Assembly (NCBI RefSeq): GCF_009831655.1
Contig: NZ_WRPA01000001.1
Location: forward strand, 62,001 to 126,000
Direction: 5' to 3'
Length of the DNA: 64,000 bases
Source of the DNA: Shewanella insulae
GTDB lineage: Bacteria > Pseudomonadota > Gammaproteobacteria > Enterobacterales > Shewanellaceae
Shown here: positions 38,616-47,613 of the stretch, piece by piece
Layout: each line of letters starts with the position of its first letter
How positions within the stretch are numbered: position 1 is the first letter of the stretch
The notes under the pieces: generated by a model
Seen by the model: the letters and a program-made list of their open reading frames with translations, nothing else
The model's database searches: none
Told to the model about the DNA's origin: nothing
Position numbers and translations under genes: made by a program

Positions 38616-38768
38616 GCTGCTAGAGATGAGTTGCATCGGGCGACCTGTCTGCTTGATGAGCAGTATTGGCGAGGATTTATATAGCCTTTCAGTTTAGAGT
38701 GTCCGAGCCAATGTATTCAGAGTAAGAAGCGAAGGCGAGTGTTGTGTTATGCAATGCTCGCTTTTTTA
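38616..38768 (+). ncRNA. Candidate small RNA
   Basis: A TATACT -10 lies at 38604-38609, with a weaker TTGTGC-like -35 about 19 bases before it. Downstream are a CTGCT/AGCAG hairpin (38649-38663), a longer-range stem ATTGGC/GCCAAT (38665-38670 with 38707-38712), and a strong intrinsic terminator. The transcript would be about 150 nt and contains no coding frame with a ribosome site. It matches no RNA family I can name. Confidence 0.45.
38735..38767 (+). terminator. Intrinsic terminator with no upstream gene
   Basis: A 10-bp stem (735-744 with 752-761 of this block, two G-U pairs) is followed by TTTTTT. It lies 260 bp after trhO, too far to be an obvious trhO terminator. Confidence 0.8.
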
Positions 38769-38903
38769 TTGGTCGCTTTTCATCAAGGGGATAGGCTCCA
38801 TTAATCATTGGATTAAATGCAGTAGATGATTAAGGTTAGTGCCTTTCGCTGTACCATCTAATGGCGTCTGTAATGCTCACTGAGACGAGCTCGGCAGCGT
38901 CCT

Positions 38904-38961
38904 GTGCAAGCCGGGTTTTGTGCAAGTCGGGTTTTGTGTCAGTCGGGTTTTTGTCAGTTGG
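38904..38961 (+). repeat. 16-bp tandem repeat, three copies plus part
   Basis: Units GTGCAAGYCGGGTTTT begin at 38904, 38920 and 38936 (the third is 17 bp with changes); a partial fourth runs to 38961. Non-coding. Confidence 0.8.
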
Positions 38962-39181
38962 CTTATCTCCCGAACTCACAGCTTTTACTAATCTGTTTAC
39001 CCATGTCCATATCCATACTCTAGCCATAGCCATAGCCACTCTTCTTGGGACTCTCCTCTAAGCTTTATCAATCTTGTTATTCGTGGGTTATTAAATCATG
39101 CAAGCCGTAATTCATAAGTCGCTTAGCGGTATAGGGGAGCCGAGCTGATAAAGTGTAGGTGTAATTTATTTTCATTTTGCC

Positions 39182-39225
39182 ATTTACTTAGCCTGCTAAA
39201 TAAATATAATGCTTAGCATGCTAAG
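39182..39225 (+). promoter_or_regulatory. Twin MarR operators around a -10 box
   Basis: A perfect 14-bp palindrome CTTAGCATGCTAAG lies at 39212-39225. A second, imperfect copy of the same palindrome (ACTTAGCCTGCTAAAT) lies at about 39186-39201. A consensus TATAAT sits between them at 39205-39210. Binding at either site would block the promoter of the marR-efflux operon. Confidence 0.7.
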
Positions 39226-39263
39226 TAAATGCTGGTGTCACTATACCAGCAAGGAGGAGCAAG

Positions 39264-39743
39264 ATGACTGAGAAAAATCGAGATTGGGGCGAATCGTCCA
39301 ATGCGGAGCGAGTCGCCAGGCTCGCTAGACTTTGGCGCATGGTTGCCGATGCCGAGCTTGCACCACTAGGACTGACCCATAGCCGCTGGAGTGTGCTTTG
39401 GAAGCTTTATCGCATGGGCCAGAAAACCAGTCAGAAGGGTTTGGCCGAGGCCCTCGAAATTGAGCTTGCTTCCCTGATGCGTACCCTGAGCCAGCTAGAG
39501 CAACAGGCGCTGATCGAGCGCCATTGCTGCGAACATGATAAACGCGTGCGTCGGGTTTCCCTGACCCCGGCTGGAGAGGAGCTGCTGGCCTTCATTCGTC
39601 AGCGCATTATCGATCTGCGCGCCGAGCTTTATCAGGGCGTCAGCCCAGAGCAGCTCGAAGCCTTCGAATTTGTGCTTAATCGCATCAGCGACAACGCAGT
39701 CAGAAAATTACATCCCACCGTCACGGATAAAGAGGAAAAATAG
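39264..39743 (+). CDS. MarR/SlyA-family regulator
   Basis: This is a 159-residue winged-helix repressor. The DNA-binding helices lie in QKGLAEALEIELASLMRTLSQLEQQALIERH, with the wing residues DKRVRRVSLTPAGEEL. It is the first gene of an operon with a membrane fusion protein and a DUF2955 permease. The palindromic sites over its promoter point to autoregulation. GGAGG lies before the ATG. The ligand is unknown. Confidence 0.92.
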   Translation: MTEKNRDWGESSNAERVARLARLWRMVADAELAPLGLTHSRWSVLWKLYRMGQKTSQKGLAEALEIELASLMRTLSQLEQQALIERHCCEHDKRVRRVSLTPAGEELLAFIRQRIIDLRAELYQGVSPEQLEAFEFVLNRISDNAVRKLHPTVTDKEEK

Positions 39744-39748
39744 AAAGC

Positions 39749-40807
39749 ATGACACCGGATCAGCAATTTGCCCGTTTAGTTAAGTTTGCCAGCATTGGCT
39801 TCATCCTGTTGTTTGGCTATTTCCTGGTGGCCGACCTTAAGATGCCGTTGACCACACAGGCAATGGCGACGCGCACCATTACCCAGGTAGCACCTCAGGT
39901 GAGTGGCCGGGTCGTCTCAGTACAGGTCGCGAATAATCAGAAGGTGAAGCAGGGGGATCTGCTGTTTAGTCTCGACACCACGCCTTTCCTGCTGGCACAG
40001 GAGCAGGCAGAACTGGCCCTGGAGCAGGCGAGACAAGATAACGCCGAATTAGATGCGGCCATCGCCGCCGCGAGTGCCGAGGTGAACGCCAAGGAAGTCG
40101 CCTATGCGCTTAAGCAGCGCGAGGCGCAACGTATTCAATCGCTTTACGCCAACCAGAGTGTGTCGCAGCAGATGATCGACCAGGCCCAGACAGAGGTGAA
40201 AGCCGGTCGCTCCCAGCTTTTGGCTGCAAAGGCTCAGCTGGCTAAGGTACAGACGCTGCGGGGACTACCTGGTGAAGATAATCTAAAACTGCGTCAGGCC
40301 AAGAACCGACTGTCTCAGGCAACATTAGCCCTGAGTTATACCCAGATCCGCGCCGAGCATGATGGGGTGGTGACCAATGTGCAGTTGGCTTCGGGCAACA
40401 TGGTCAATCAGTCGACGCCAGTCATGGCGCTGCTGCTGGATAATGTGGATGTGATCGCCGATTTTCGCGAGAAGAACCTGCGCCACATAGCCCCGGGAGC
40501 AGCCGCGCTGGTGGCCTTCGATGGTCGCCCCGGTGAGCTGTTTCAGGCCCGCGTGAGCAGTGTCGATGCAGGTGTGAGTCAGGCTCAGTTCGATGCCAAT
40601 GGGCGCCTGGCGACCCCAACCGAGTCTAGTCGTTGGGTTCGTGACGCTCAGCGTTTTCGCCTCCACCTGGAATTAGCGTCCGATGCGGGCATCACTATGC
40701 CGGCTGGCGCCAAGGCGACTGTGCAGTTACAGCCCACCAATGTCATCTATGATCTGCTGGCCAAGGTGCAGATCAAGTTGATCAGCCTGCTGCATTACAT
40801 CTACTAG
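39749..40807 (+). CDS. HlyD/EmrA-type membrane fusion protein
   Basis: This 352-residue periplasmic adaptor has a single N-terminal transmembrane helix (about 12-30). A biotinyl-lipoyl half (TQVAPQVSGRVVSVQVANNQKVKQGDLLF) is followed by a long coiled coil (about 85-185), the second lipoyl half and a beta-barrel domain. It lies five bases after marR and pairs with the DUF2955 protein downstream. No outer-membrane factor gene is adjacent, so a TolC encoded elsewhere would be used. Confidence 0.92.
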   Translation: MTPDQQFARLVKFASIGFILLFGYFLVADLKMPLTTQAMATRTITQVAPQVSGRVVSVQVANNQKVKQGDLLFSLDTTPFLLAQEQAELALEQARQDNAELDAAIAAASAEVNAKEVAYALKQREAQRIQSLYANQSVSQQMIDQAQTEVKAGRSQLLAAKAQLAKVQTLRGLPGEDNLKLRQAKNRLSQATLALSYTQIRAEHDGVVTNVQLASGNMVNQSTPVMALLLDNVDVIADFREKNLRHIAPGAAALVAFDGRPGELFQARVSSVDAGVSQAQFDANGRLATPTESSRWVRDAQRFRLHLELASDAGITMPAGAKATVQLQPTNVIYDLLAKVQIKLISLLHYIY

Positions 40808-40816
40808 GGGCGAAGC

Positions 40817-41845
40817 GTGTTAATTCGTCATCATCCCTTAAGCGCCAACGAGCTGCGCCAGTGTCTGCGAATCGCCACGGGCGCCACCCTGGGTTTTCTA
40901 GTTTGTAAGCTATTGGAGTTTAACTACGGAGTCTTCTTTACCGTACTACCCATGTTGATGTTGGGGATCGTGCCTAAGATGTCGCTGCATGTGGTGCGCC
41001 AGGTGATGGCCTCCTCGGCTATCGCTATCATAGAGGTGGCGCTGCTGGCTGAGTACCTGGGGTCTCACCCTGTGGTGATGTCAATGGTCGCCTTCTTGTT
41101 GTTTCTCTATCGTTTCGCCTGTATGTCTCGCGGCAGCCTGTTTCTGTTTGGTGCCACTGGGGTGATTAGCCTAAGCATCATGCTGCACTTTGCCAGCTAC
41201 CCTGATACCGATGTGACCGAACTTGCGATCAATAACTTCATTGGTTGCGGCTTCTCCGTGCTGATCGCCTATTTGATGATGTACCTGTTTCCCGACGTCG
41301 ATGCACGGGCACCTATGGCCGCCATGCCCAAGGAACCCCATCGTATGCGTCATGAGGCGTTGATGGGGGCGACTATCGCCACCATCTCATTTGCCGTGTT
41401 TCAGGTGTTTGATCTGCGTGATTCCCTGGCGGCCCAGGCGACGACCCTCTTGTTGCTCTTTCCTATGCACTGGAACGGGGCTTTGGGTTATGCCAGGCGC
41501 CGTGCCATAGGTACCATACTCGGGGTAAGCTGTGGCCTCTTGATGCAGTTGCTGCTCTATACCTGGGCCCATCAGCTGGTACTCCTGCTGCCACTGTTTT
41601 GGTTGGTGACCCTGCTGTTTAGCCAGGCTCATGTGACCGAGGCAATGGGATCAGGCGTGGGATTCGGCGCCATGACCACACTGGGAACCCTCTATGGGCA
41701 AAATCTGACGCCGCAAAACGATCTTATCTACAGCAGTCTCTATCGCGCCTCGAGTATCTTAGGTGCCATAGTCCTGACCCTAATGGCCTGTTATCTGGTG
41801 CATCGGCTGCTCAACCGCTTCGAGGCGACCCGCTTCGGCCATTAG
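40817..41845 (+). CDS. DUF2955 (FUSC-like) efflux permease
   Basis: This 342-residue protein has two clusters of hydrophobic helices separated by a short cytoplasmic loop near residue 160-190. This matches the DUF2955/FUSC-like group linked to aromatic-acid or drug efflux. Translation starts at GTG 40817, six bases after AGGGG. It is the third gene of the MarR-controlled operon. Substrate unknown. Its 3' end overlaps the convergent slipin gene by four bases. Confidence 0.88.
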   Translation: MLIRHHPLSANELRQCLRIATGATLGFLVCKLLEFNYGVFFTVLPMLMLGIVPKMSLHVVRQVMASSAIAIIEVALLAEYLGSHPVVMSMVAFLLFLYRFACMSRGSLFLFGATGVISLSIMLHFASYPDTDVTELAINNFIGCGFSVLIAYLMMYLFPDVDARAPMAAMPKEPHRMRHEALMGATIATISFAVFQVFDLRDSLAAQATTLLLLFPMHWNGALGYARRRAIGTILGVSCGLLMQLLLYTWAHQLVLLLPLFWLVTLLFSQAHVTEAMGSGVGFGAMTTLGTLYGQNLTPQNDLIYSSLYRASSILGAIVLTLMACYLVHRLLNRFEATRFGH

Positions 41846-42645
41846 TCTTGTGTTTTTTGGGTTGGTTTATCCTCTTGCTCGCCAATCCGGCTTAATACGC
41901 CCTTAAGGAGATCCATCGGCAGCGGGAAGAGAATGGTCGAGTTCTTCTCGCCTGCAATCTCGGTCAGAGTCTGCAGGTAGCGCAGCAAGATGGCATTGGG
42001 GGATTTTTTCAGGTTCTGCGCCGCTTCCACTAACTTGGTTGAGGCTTCCATCTCGCCCGAGGCGTGGATCACCTTGGCACGACGGATCCGCTCTGCCTCT
42101 GCCTGTTTGGCGATGGCGCGTACCATGGTCTCGTTAAGATCCACGTGTTTGATCTCGACGTTAGAGACCTTGATCCCCCAGCCATCGGTGCGGCTGTCGA
42201 GAATAGACTGAATGTCCGTATTGAGCATGTCGCGATTGGCCAGCATCTCATCCAGTTCGTGTTGCCCTAGCACGGAGCGCAACGTGGTTTGGGCTAGCTG
42301 CGAGGTGGCTTGCAGGAAATCTTCCACATTGATGATCGCCTTCTGGGCGTCGATGACTCGAAAGTAGATCACCGCATTGACCTGTACCGAGACATTGTCG
42401 CGGCTGATCACATCCTGAGTCGGTACATCCATCACCACGGTACGCAGATCCACGCGCACCATCTGTTGTATTAGGGGGATCACTATGATGAGGCCAGGGC
42501 CCTTGACCCGGTAGAAGCGGCCCAGCATGAAGATCACCCCGCGCTCATATTCTCGCAGGATCTTGAAGGTGCTGATCAGCAGGGAGACCAGCAGAAAGAT
42601 CAGCGCGACGAAGAAGACCTGGGTATTGTAGGTTAAGGCTTCCAT
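41842..42645 (-). CDS. Slipin (SPFH/stomatin family) protein
   Basis: This 267-residue membrane protein has one N-terminal hydrophobic helix (about 8-28) and a SPFH/band-7 domain ([35 protein letters not shown]). A helical oligomerisation tail ([22 protein letters not shown]) follows. Slipins are encoded next to their partner NfeD proteases, as here with the gene at 42655. They probably organise membrane microdomains. Confidence 0.94.
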   Translation of the reverse strand: MEALTYNTQVFFVALIFLLVSLLISTFKILREYERGVIFMLGRFYRVKGPGLIIVIPLIQQMVRVDLRTVVMDVPTQDVISRDNVSVQVNAVIYFRVIDAQKAIINVEDFLQATSQLAQTTLRSVLGQHELDEMLANRDMLNTDIQSILDSRTDGWGIKVSNVEIKHVDLNETMVRAIAKQAEAERIRRAKVIHASGEMEASTKLVEAAQNLKKSPNAILLRYLQTLTEIAGEKNSTILFPLPMDLLKGVLSRIGEQEDKPTQKTQD

Positions 42646-42654
42646 GTGGACCTC

Positions 42655-44136
42655 CTAAGGGTTGTCTGAACCGGGGCGAGTCGCCTCTCGGGTGACGAGC
42701 AGGGTGAGTTTGTCACGACCGACTACCAACACTGTCTCACCCGTGCGGGTCTGAGTGTCGGATCTGGCCTGCCAGCATTCGCCGCCAAGGGTGACCAGGC
42801 CGTACTTATCGAAGCCTTTCACTACCTGGGCGCTCGCACCAATGAGCAGGTCGTCACCGCTGACATTGGCGGCCTTGCGGGCCTTCCATAGGCTAGATAA
42901 TACCCAGAGGGAGAAGCCCGAGGCGGTGACCGTCACGGCGGCGATGAGTGGCAGTGAGATAGAGAGGTCGCCGCCCTCGGCATCGATAAGAAACAGCGAG
43001 CCCAGGGCGAAGGCCACTATACCGCCCAGGCCCAGAATGCCGAAACTGGGTACCATGGCTTCGGCAATGATGAGGGCTATGCCCAGTAGGATGAGCCCGA
43101 GTCCGGCGTAGTTGACCGGTAGCAGCTGAAAGGCGTAGAGGGCCACCAGGAGTGAGATGCCTCCTATGACGCCAGCGACCCCTATGCCTGGGCTATAGAA
43201 CTCAAGCAACAGGCCATAGATGCCGATCAGCATCAGGATATAGGCGATGTTGGGGTCGGTAATGGTCGCGATAACGCGATTTCGCCAGCTTTGATGATGT
43301 TCTACCAGATTTGCCTTGGCCAGGGACAGTTGTTTGGTTTCCCCGTCCATCTCCAGGCGATAGCCGTCGAGCTTAACCAATAGCTCATCGGGATCGGCGG
43401 CGATAAAGTCGATCACATTCTGTTCCAGCGCCTCGTCAGAGGTGAGGGTGGCGGCATCTATGACGGCGCGCTCGGCAAACTCGATGTTGCGCCCCCTTAG
43501 CTTAGCCAGTGAGCGGATATAGGCGATGGCATCGTTGAGAACCTTCTGTGCCATGGCATCTTTGCTGTCTTTTGGCTTGGACTCTGGCTTAGAGTCGCCT
43601 GGGTCATTTTCCTTGGCGTCAGGCGTTTGTGTGGCTTTTTCTTGTGAGTCTCGCTCCTTAGGGCCAGAGTCTTGAGGAGAGGTAGGCATGCCCAGCTGCA
43701 CGGGCGTCGCCGCGCCAAGTGTGGTGGCGGGCGCCATGGCGGCGATATGACAGGCATAGAGCATATAGGTACCGGCGCTCATGGCTCTGGCCCCCGAGGG
43801 AGCCACCAGACAGGCGATGGGAACATTGGATGCGAGGATCGCCTGATTGATGCTTCTCAAACTGGAGACCAGGCCACCCGGGGTATCAAACGCTATCATG
43901 ATGAGTGGAGGTCTCTCTGCCGAAGGGAGCAGGTTGGCATTGACTATCTCCTCGCTTAAGTATTCGCCGATGGCCGGGCCTATGGCGCCATTAAACTGCA
44001 ACAGGGGGACCGGCTGGCGAGAGACTTGTGTTGCGGTATCGGCTGGCTCTGTCTCGGACAGGGCCTGACCCAGGCTCAGTAAGGTGAGCAAGATCAGGGT
44101 GATTAAACTCAGCGCGCGCCTGTTTGATGACTGCAT
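42655..44136 (-). CDS. NfeD family membrane serine protease
   Basis: This is a long-form NfeD of 493 residues. A signal peptide precedes a ClpP-class Ser-Lys protease domain (about 35-250; candidate Ser in R-A-M-S-A-G-T-Y, candidate Lys in S-L-A-K-L-R-G-R-N). A hydrophilic, Lys/Asp/Pro-rich insert (about 165-205) interrupts it. Several transmembrane helices and a C-terminal OB-fold follow. It likely cleaves the slipin encoded 9 bp downstream. ATG 44136 is preceded by GGGAG at five bases; longer frames overlap the divergent Hsp70 gene. Confidence 0.93.
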   Translation of the reverse strand: MQSSNRRALSLITLILLTLLSLGQALSETEPADTATQVSRQPVPLLQFNGAIGPAIGEYLSEEIVNANLLPSAERPPLIMIAFDTPGGLVSSLRSINQAILASNVPIACLVAPSGARAMSAGTYMLYACHIAAMAPATTLGAATPVQLGMPTSPQDSGPKERDSQEKATQTPDAKENDPGDSKPESKPKDSKDAMAQKVLNDAIAYIRSLAKLRGRNIEFAERAVIDAATLTSDEALEQNVIDFIAADPDELLVKLDGYRLEMDGETKQLSLAKANLVEHHQSWRNRVIATITDPNIAYILMLIGIYGLLLEFYSPGIGVAGVIGGISLLVALYAFQLLPVNYAGLGLILLGIALIIAEAMVPSFGILGLGGIVAFALGSLFLIDAEGGDLSISLPLIAAVTVTASGFSLWVLSSLWKARKAANVSGDDLLIGASAQVVKGFDKYGLVTLGGECWQARSDTQTRTGETVLVVGRDKLTLLVTREATRPGSDNP

Positions 44137-44272
44137 AACGACTCCCATGATTTCTTTAAGTTTAGTCGATTTCCCGCCGCCGATATTTGTTGATGATATT
44201 TGATTAGTCCGCTTGTCTTTTGTGTTGAGTGTGTTATTTTGCTCGGCTTTTTTATGGGCGGGAGCGCTTAGC

Positions 44273-45667
44273 ATGTTTGTGGGATTCGATTATGGCAGCG
44301 CCAACTGCGCCGTCGGCATTATGGATGCGGGGCAGGTGCGGCTACTGCCCTTGGCGGGGGACTCTCATTACCTGGTATCTACCCTGTACGCCTTAGATCG
44401 CGAGCTTATCGCCGAGGCCGTCTATCAGCAGCTGACCAGTGAGTTAAAGGCCGATTACGCCAAGCTGCGCTCGGCACAGCTGAGCCGCGCCCGTCATGCC
44501 CGCCAGGAGCTGGATCTCGATAGTGATGAGCAGGCGGTATTTGTCGGTGAGCAGGCGGTGGCGCATTATCTAGATATGCCCGAGGAGGGCTTCTATGTGC
44601 GTTCGCCCAAGTCTTTCCTGGGGGCAACCGGCTTGCGTCAGGATCAGATCGCTTTATTTGAAGATATCGTCACCCTGATGATGATGCATATCAAAACCTT
44701 AGCGGATAAGCAGTTGGGCGCTCAGGGAAGTGCAACCCACGCGGTGATCGGCCGCCCGGTCAACTTCCAGGGGATAGGCGGCGAGGAGAGTAATCGTCAG
44801 GCCGAAGCCATCTTGGCAATGGCGGCCAAACGTGCCGGTTTCAATGAGGTTAGTTTCCTATTCGAGCCTCTGGCGGCGGGTATGGATTTCGAGGCCAGCC
44901 TGACTCAGGATAAGACGGTGCTTGTAGTGGATGTGGGCGGCGGTACCACAGACTGTTCTGTGGTGAAGATGGGACCGTCTCATATCGACAAGGCCGATCG
45001 TAGCGAGGATTTCCTCGGTCATAGCGGTCAACGTATCGGCGGTAACGATCTGGATATCGCCCTGGCCATGAAGGCCTTCATGCCCCACCTAGGGCTGGGC
45101 TCCCATATGGTCAATGGCCTGCCTGTGCCCAGCCAACCCTTCTGGAATGCGGTGGCGGTTAACGACATCAGCGCCCAGCGCGACTTTGCCAGCCTGACCA
45201 GCCGCAAGATGCTTGAAGAGCTGATGAAAGACGCCGAGCGAACCGATCTGCTGTCACGCCTACTCAAGGTGCAGCGGGACCAGCTCGGCTATCGACTGGT
45301 ACGCAGTGCAGAAGGGGCTAAAATTGCCCTGTCAGCCAGCGAGGTTACCCAGGCGAGCCTGGATTATGTCGACAGTGAACTGACCGCAGAGGTGGATCAG
45401 CAGGGCTTCGTCGAGGCGATCGCTCAGCCAGTTGGGCTGATCCAATCCTTGATGGTCGAGGCGATGGAACAGGCCTGTGAACAGGGACAAGGCGAGACAG
45501 GAACGCCTCAAGCAGATATCATCTATGTCACCGGCGGTACGGCTAAGAGCCCTGCAATTTACCGGAAGATTGCCCAGATGTATCCCGAGACTGAGATAGT
45601 GGTCGGAGACCACTTTGGTAGTGTGACCGCAGGCTTAACCCGCTGGGCACAGAAGGTGTTTGGCTAA
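44273..45667 (+). CDS. yegD: Hsp70-family protein YegD
   Basis: This 464-residue actin-like ATPase of the Hsp70 superfamily resembles E. coli YegD. The phosphate 1 motif is GFDYGSANCAVG near the N-terminus. The phosphate 2 motif is VLVVDVGGGTTDCSVV, and an adenosine motif (DIIYVTGGTAKSPAIYR) is near the end. The substrate-binding domain of DnaK is missing, as in the whole family. ATG 44273 is supported by GGGAG eight bases upstream. Physiological role unknown. Confidence 0.93.
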   Translation: MFVGFDYGSANCAVGIMDAGQVRLLPLAGDSHYLVSTLYALDRELIAEAVYQQLTSELKADYAKLRSAQLSRARHARQELDLDSDEQAVFVGEQAVAHYLDMPEEGFYVRSPKSFLGATGLRQDQIALFEDIVTLMMMHIKTLADKQLGAQGSATHAVIGRPVNFQGIGGEESNRQAEAILAMAAKRAGFNEVSFLFEPLAAGMDFEASLTQDKTVLVVDVGGGTTDCSVVKMGPSHIDKADRSEDFLGHSGQRIGGNDLDIALAMKAFMPHLGLGSHMVNGLPVPSQPFWNAVAVNDISAQRDFASLTSRKMLEELMKDAERTDLLSRLLKVQRDQLGYRLVRSAEGAKIALSASEVTQASLDYVDSELTAEVDQQGFVEAIAQPVGLIQSLMVEAMEQACEQGQGETGTPQADIIYVTGGTAKSPAIYRKIAQMYPETEIVVGDHFGSVTAGLTRWAQKVFG

Positions 45668-45709
45668 TACAACGAGCTAGCAAGGCAACAAGGCAACAAA
45701 GGAGAGAAG

Positions 45710-46201
45710 ATGAAAGCTTGGATTGGAATGATGGGCCTAGCGGCAGTGACCCTGCTCGCAGGCTGTGGCGATGATGTCGGCAAGGTGAGCCTGGGCGTGT
45801 TTACCACTAAGGATGTGATCATCGAGGCCAGGCAAGATCCTAAGATCCCAGGGGTGACCTGCCATATCAGCCGCATCGAGGCGAATCTGGACTTTGCCGA
45901 CCCGTCGGATATGGGGATCGCCTGTCGCCAGACCGGACCTATCCTGCCTGCGGATTTGGCGAATATCGACAAGAGTCATGGCGGCGAGGTGGTGTTTAAG
46001 GCCTCCCTGAGCATCTTGTTTAAGTCCCTCAAGGTGAGACGCATCTACGACGCCGACAATCAGACGCTGATCTATCTCTCCTATTCCACCAAGGAGATAG
46101 ACGGCAGCCATAAACACAGCCTGTCGACCGTGCCCCTGTACGGTACCCAGGCCTGGCAAGCGCCTGTTACACAAAACGAAGCGCCAGCAACTAAAAACTG
46201 A
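45710..46201 (+). CDS. creA: CreA family protein
   Basis: This 163-residue exported protein has a lipobox-like L-A-G-C at about residue 19. The conserved CreA features KVSLGVFTTKDVIIEARQDPKIPGVTCHIS and a second cysteine (GIACRQTGPI) follow. The biochemical role of CreA is not established. GGAG lies before the ATG. A bidirectional terminator lies 61 bp after the stop. Confidence 0.92.
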   Translation: MKAWIGMMGLAAVTLLAGCGDDVGKVSLGVFTTKDVIIEARQDPKIPGVTCHISRIEANLDFADPSDMGIACRQTGPILPADLANIDKSHGGEVVFKASLSILFKSLKVRRIYDADNQTLIYLSYSTKEIDGSHKHSLSTVPLYGTQAWQAPVTQNEAPATKN

Positions 46202-46262
46202 TCGCCAGCAGCGCAAAATGGACAGACAGCCCTCAATAGGGTGAATCAAAGCTAGCACAATC

Positions 46263-46292
46263 AAAAACGCCGTCATCTGACGGCGTTTTTTT
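46263..46292. terminator. Bidirectional terminator creA / metC
   Basis: A 13-bp stem (AAAAACGCCGTCA/TGACGGCGTTTTT) lies between convergent genes, with T runs on both strands. Confidence 0.9.
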
Positions 46293-46325
46293 ATGGATGA
46301 TCTTCTGGCTTGTTCTAGCGAGGCG

Positions 46326-47513
46326 CTAGTCGCTGTGGCCTTCCAATATCGCGTTGTAGCGGGCGAAGCCTGCCTCGAGATCTTTGATGAGATCCTCTGG
46401 ATTTTCCAGCCCAACATGCAGTCGGATCAACGGTTTGCTACTGTCCCACTGAGTGGCGGTACGCAGCTTGTCGATGCCGAAGACGCCCAGGATAAGGCTC
46501 TCGTAGCCGCCCCAGGAAAAGCCCATCTTGAAGTGTTCCATGCCTTCCACAAAGGCAGTGATCGCCTTGATGTTGCCGCGCTTGAGCACGAAGGAGAAGA
46601 GGCCATTGGAGGCGCTGAAATCTCGCTTGAAGAACTCATGTCCGGGGCAGGTGTCGAAGGCAGGGTGGCGCAGATGATCCACCTCGGTGCGCGTGGCCAG
46701 CCAGTTGGCGACCTCTAGACCATTTTTCTCATGCTGGGCCATGCGTACCCCTAGGGTGCGCAGGCCGCGGCTGGCGAGATAGATATCGTCCGCCGAGGTG
46801 CATTGTCCCATGAGGTAGCTGTTTTCTCTGAGCTGTTCCCAATGGGCCTGGTTGGCGGTAGCCGTGCCCAGCATCACATCCGAGTGGCCGACGATATATT
46901 TGGTCGCCGCCTGAATAGAGATATCCACCCCCAGCTCGAAGGGACGACTGTTGATGGGTGAGGCCCAGGTGTTATCCAGCATGACTACCAGGTTATGGCG
47001 ATGGGCGATGGCACTCAGGGTCGGCACATCCTGCACCTCCAGGGTGATGGAGCCGGGAGATTCCAGAAATAGCACCTTGGTATTGGGGCGAATCAGCGCC
47101 TCTATGCCATCACCGATGAGCGGATCATAGTAGGTGGTCTCTATACCGAAGCCCTTAAGCAGTTTGTCGCACAGATCCCGAGTGGGTTCATAGGCAGTGT
47201 CGACCATGAGCAGATGATCGCCTGCCTTAAGGAAGGAGAGCAGTGCGCCAGAGATGGCGGCCGAACCAGAGGGGTAGAGTGCTGTGCCTGCGCCACCTTC
47301 GAGCTCGGCGATGGCCGCCTGAAACGCAAAGTGGGTCGGGGTGCCGCGGCGACCATAAAACATCTCGCCGTTGGCGCGATTCTTGGTGGCATGACGCATC
47401 TCCTCTATGGTGTCGAACACCACGGTGGAGGCGCGAAATACCGGTGGGTTGATCACCCCTTTGCTCCATTTCTTGTCGCGGCCGACGCTGACTATCTTGG
47501 TCTCTCTTTTCAT
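46326..47513 (-). CDS. metC: Cystathionine beta-lyase MetC
   Basis: This PLP-dependent trans-sulfuration enzyme cleaves cystathionine to homocysteine. The 395-residue protein has the substrate-side motif Y-G-R-R-G-T-P-T, the PLP aspartate in M-L-D-N-T-W, and the Schiff-base lysine K205 in A-A-T-K-Y-I-V-G-H-S-D. This last motif is characteristic of the MetC rather than MetB branch. ATG 47513 was preferred over an upstream TTG. Confidence 0.92.
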   Translation of the reverse strand: MKRETKIVSVGRDKKWSKGVINPPVFRASTVVFDTIEEMRHATKNRANGEMFYGRRGTPTHFAFQAAIAELEGGAGTALYPSGSAAISGALLSFLKAGDHLLMVDTAYEPTRDLCDKLLKGFGIETTYYDPLIGDGIEALIRPNTKVLFLESPGSITLEVQDVPTLSAIAHRHNLVVMLDNTWASPINSRPFELGVDISIQAATKYIVGHSDVMLGTATANQAHWEQLRENSYLMGQCTSADDIYLASRGLRTLGVRMAQHEKNGLEVANWLATRTEVDHLRHPAFDTCPGHEFFKRDFSASNGLFSFVLKRGNIKAITAFVEGMEHFKMGFSWGGYESLILGVFGIDKLRTATQWDSSKPLIRLHVGLENPEDLIKDLEAGFARYNAILEGHSD

Positions 47514-47613
47514 CCCATACTCTCGTGTTGGCAACTCATTGCAGCCATCTTAACATCTATACGGCTAAATGAAAGTGAGATTTATTGGAGTCGTTTCTCC
47601 CTTAAGGTGAAGG

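Larger units (their letters stand above)
38476..39263. other. 788-bp gap: sRNA candidate, repeats, operators
   Basis: No protein gene is supported. The gap holds, in order, a candidate small RNA (38616-38768), a block of 16-bp tandem repeats (38904-38961), CCATAG-type short repeats near 39000-39040, and the MarR operators (39182-39225). Short open frames here have no family resemblance. Confidence 0.6.

Noticed and set aside
38861..39061. 66-codon open frame between trhO and marR
   Set aside because: It is built largely from the 16-bp tandem repeat and has no ribosome site or family resemblance.
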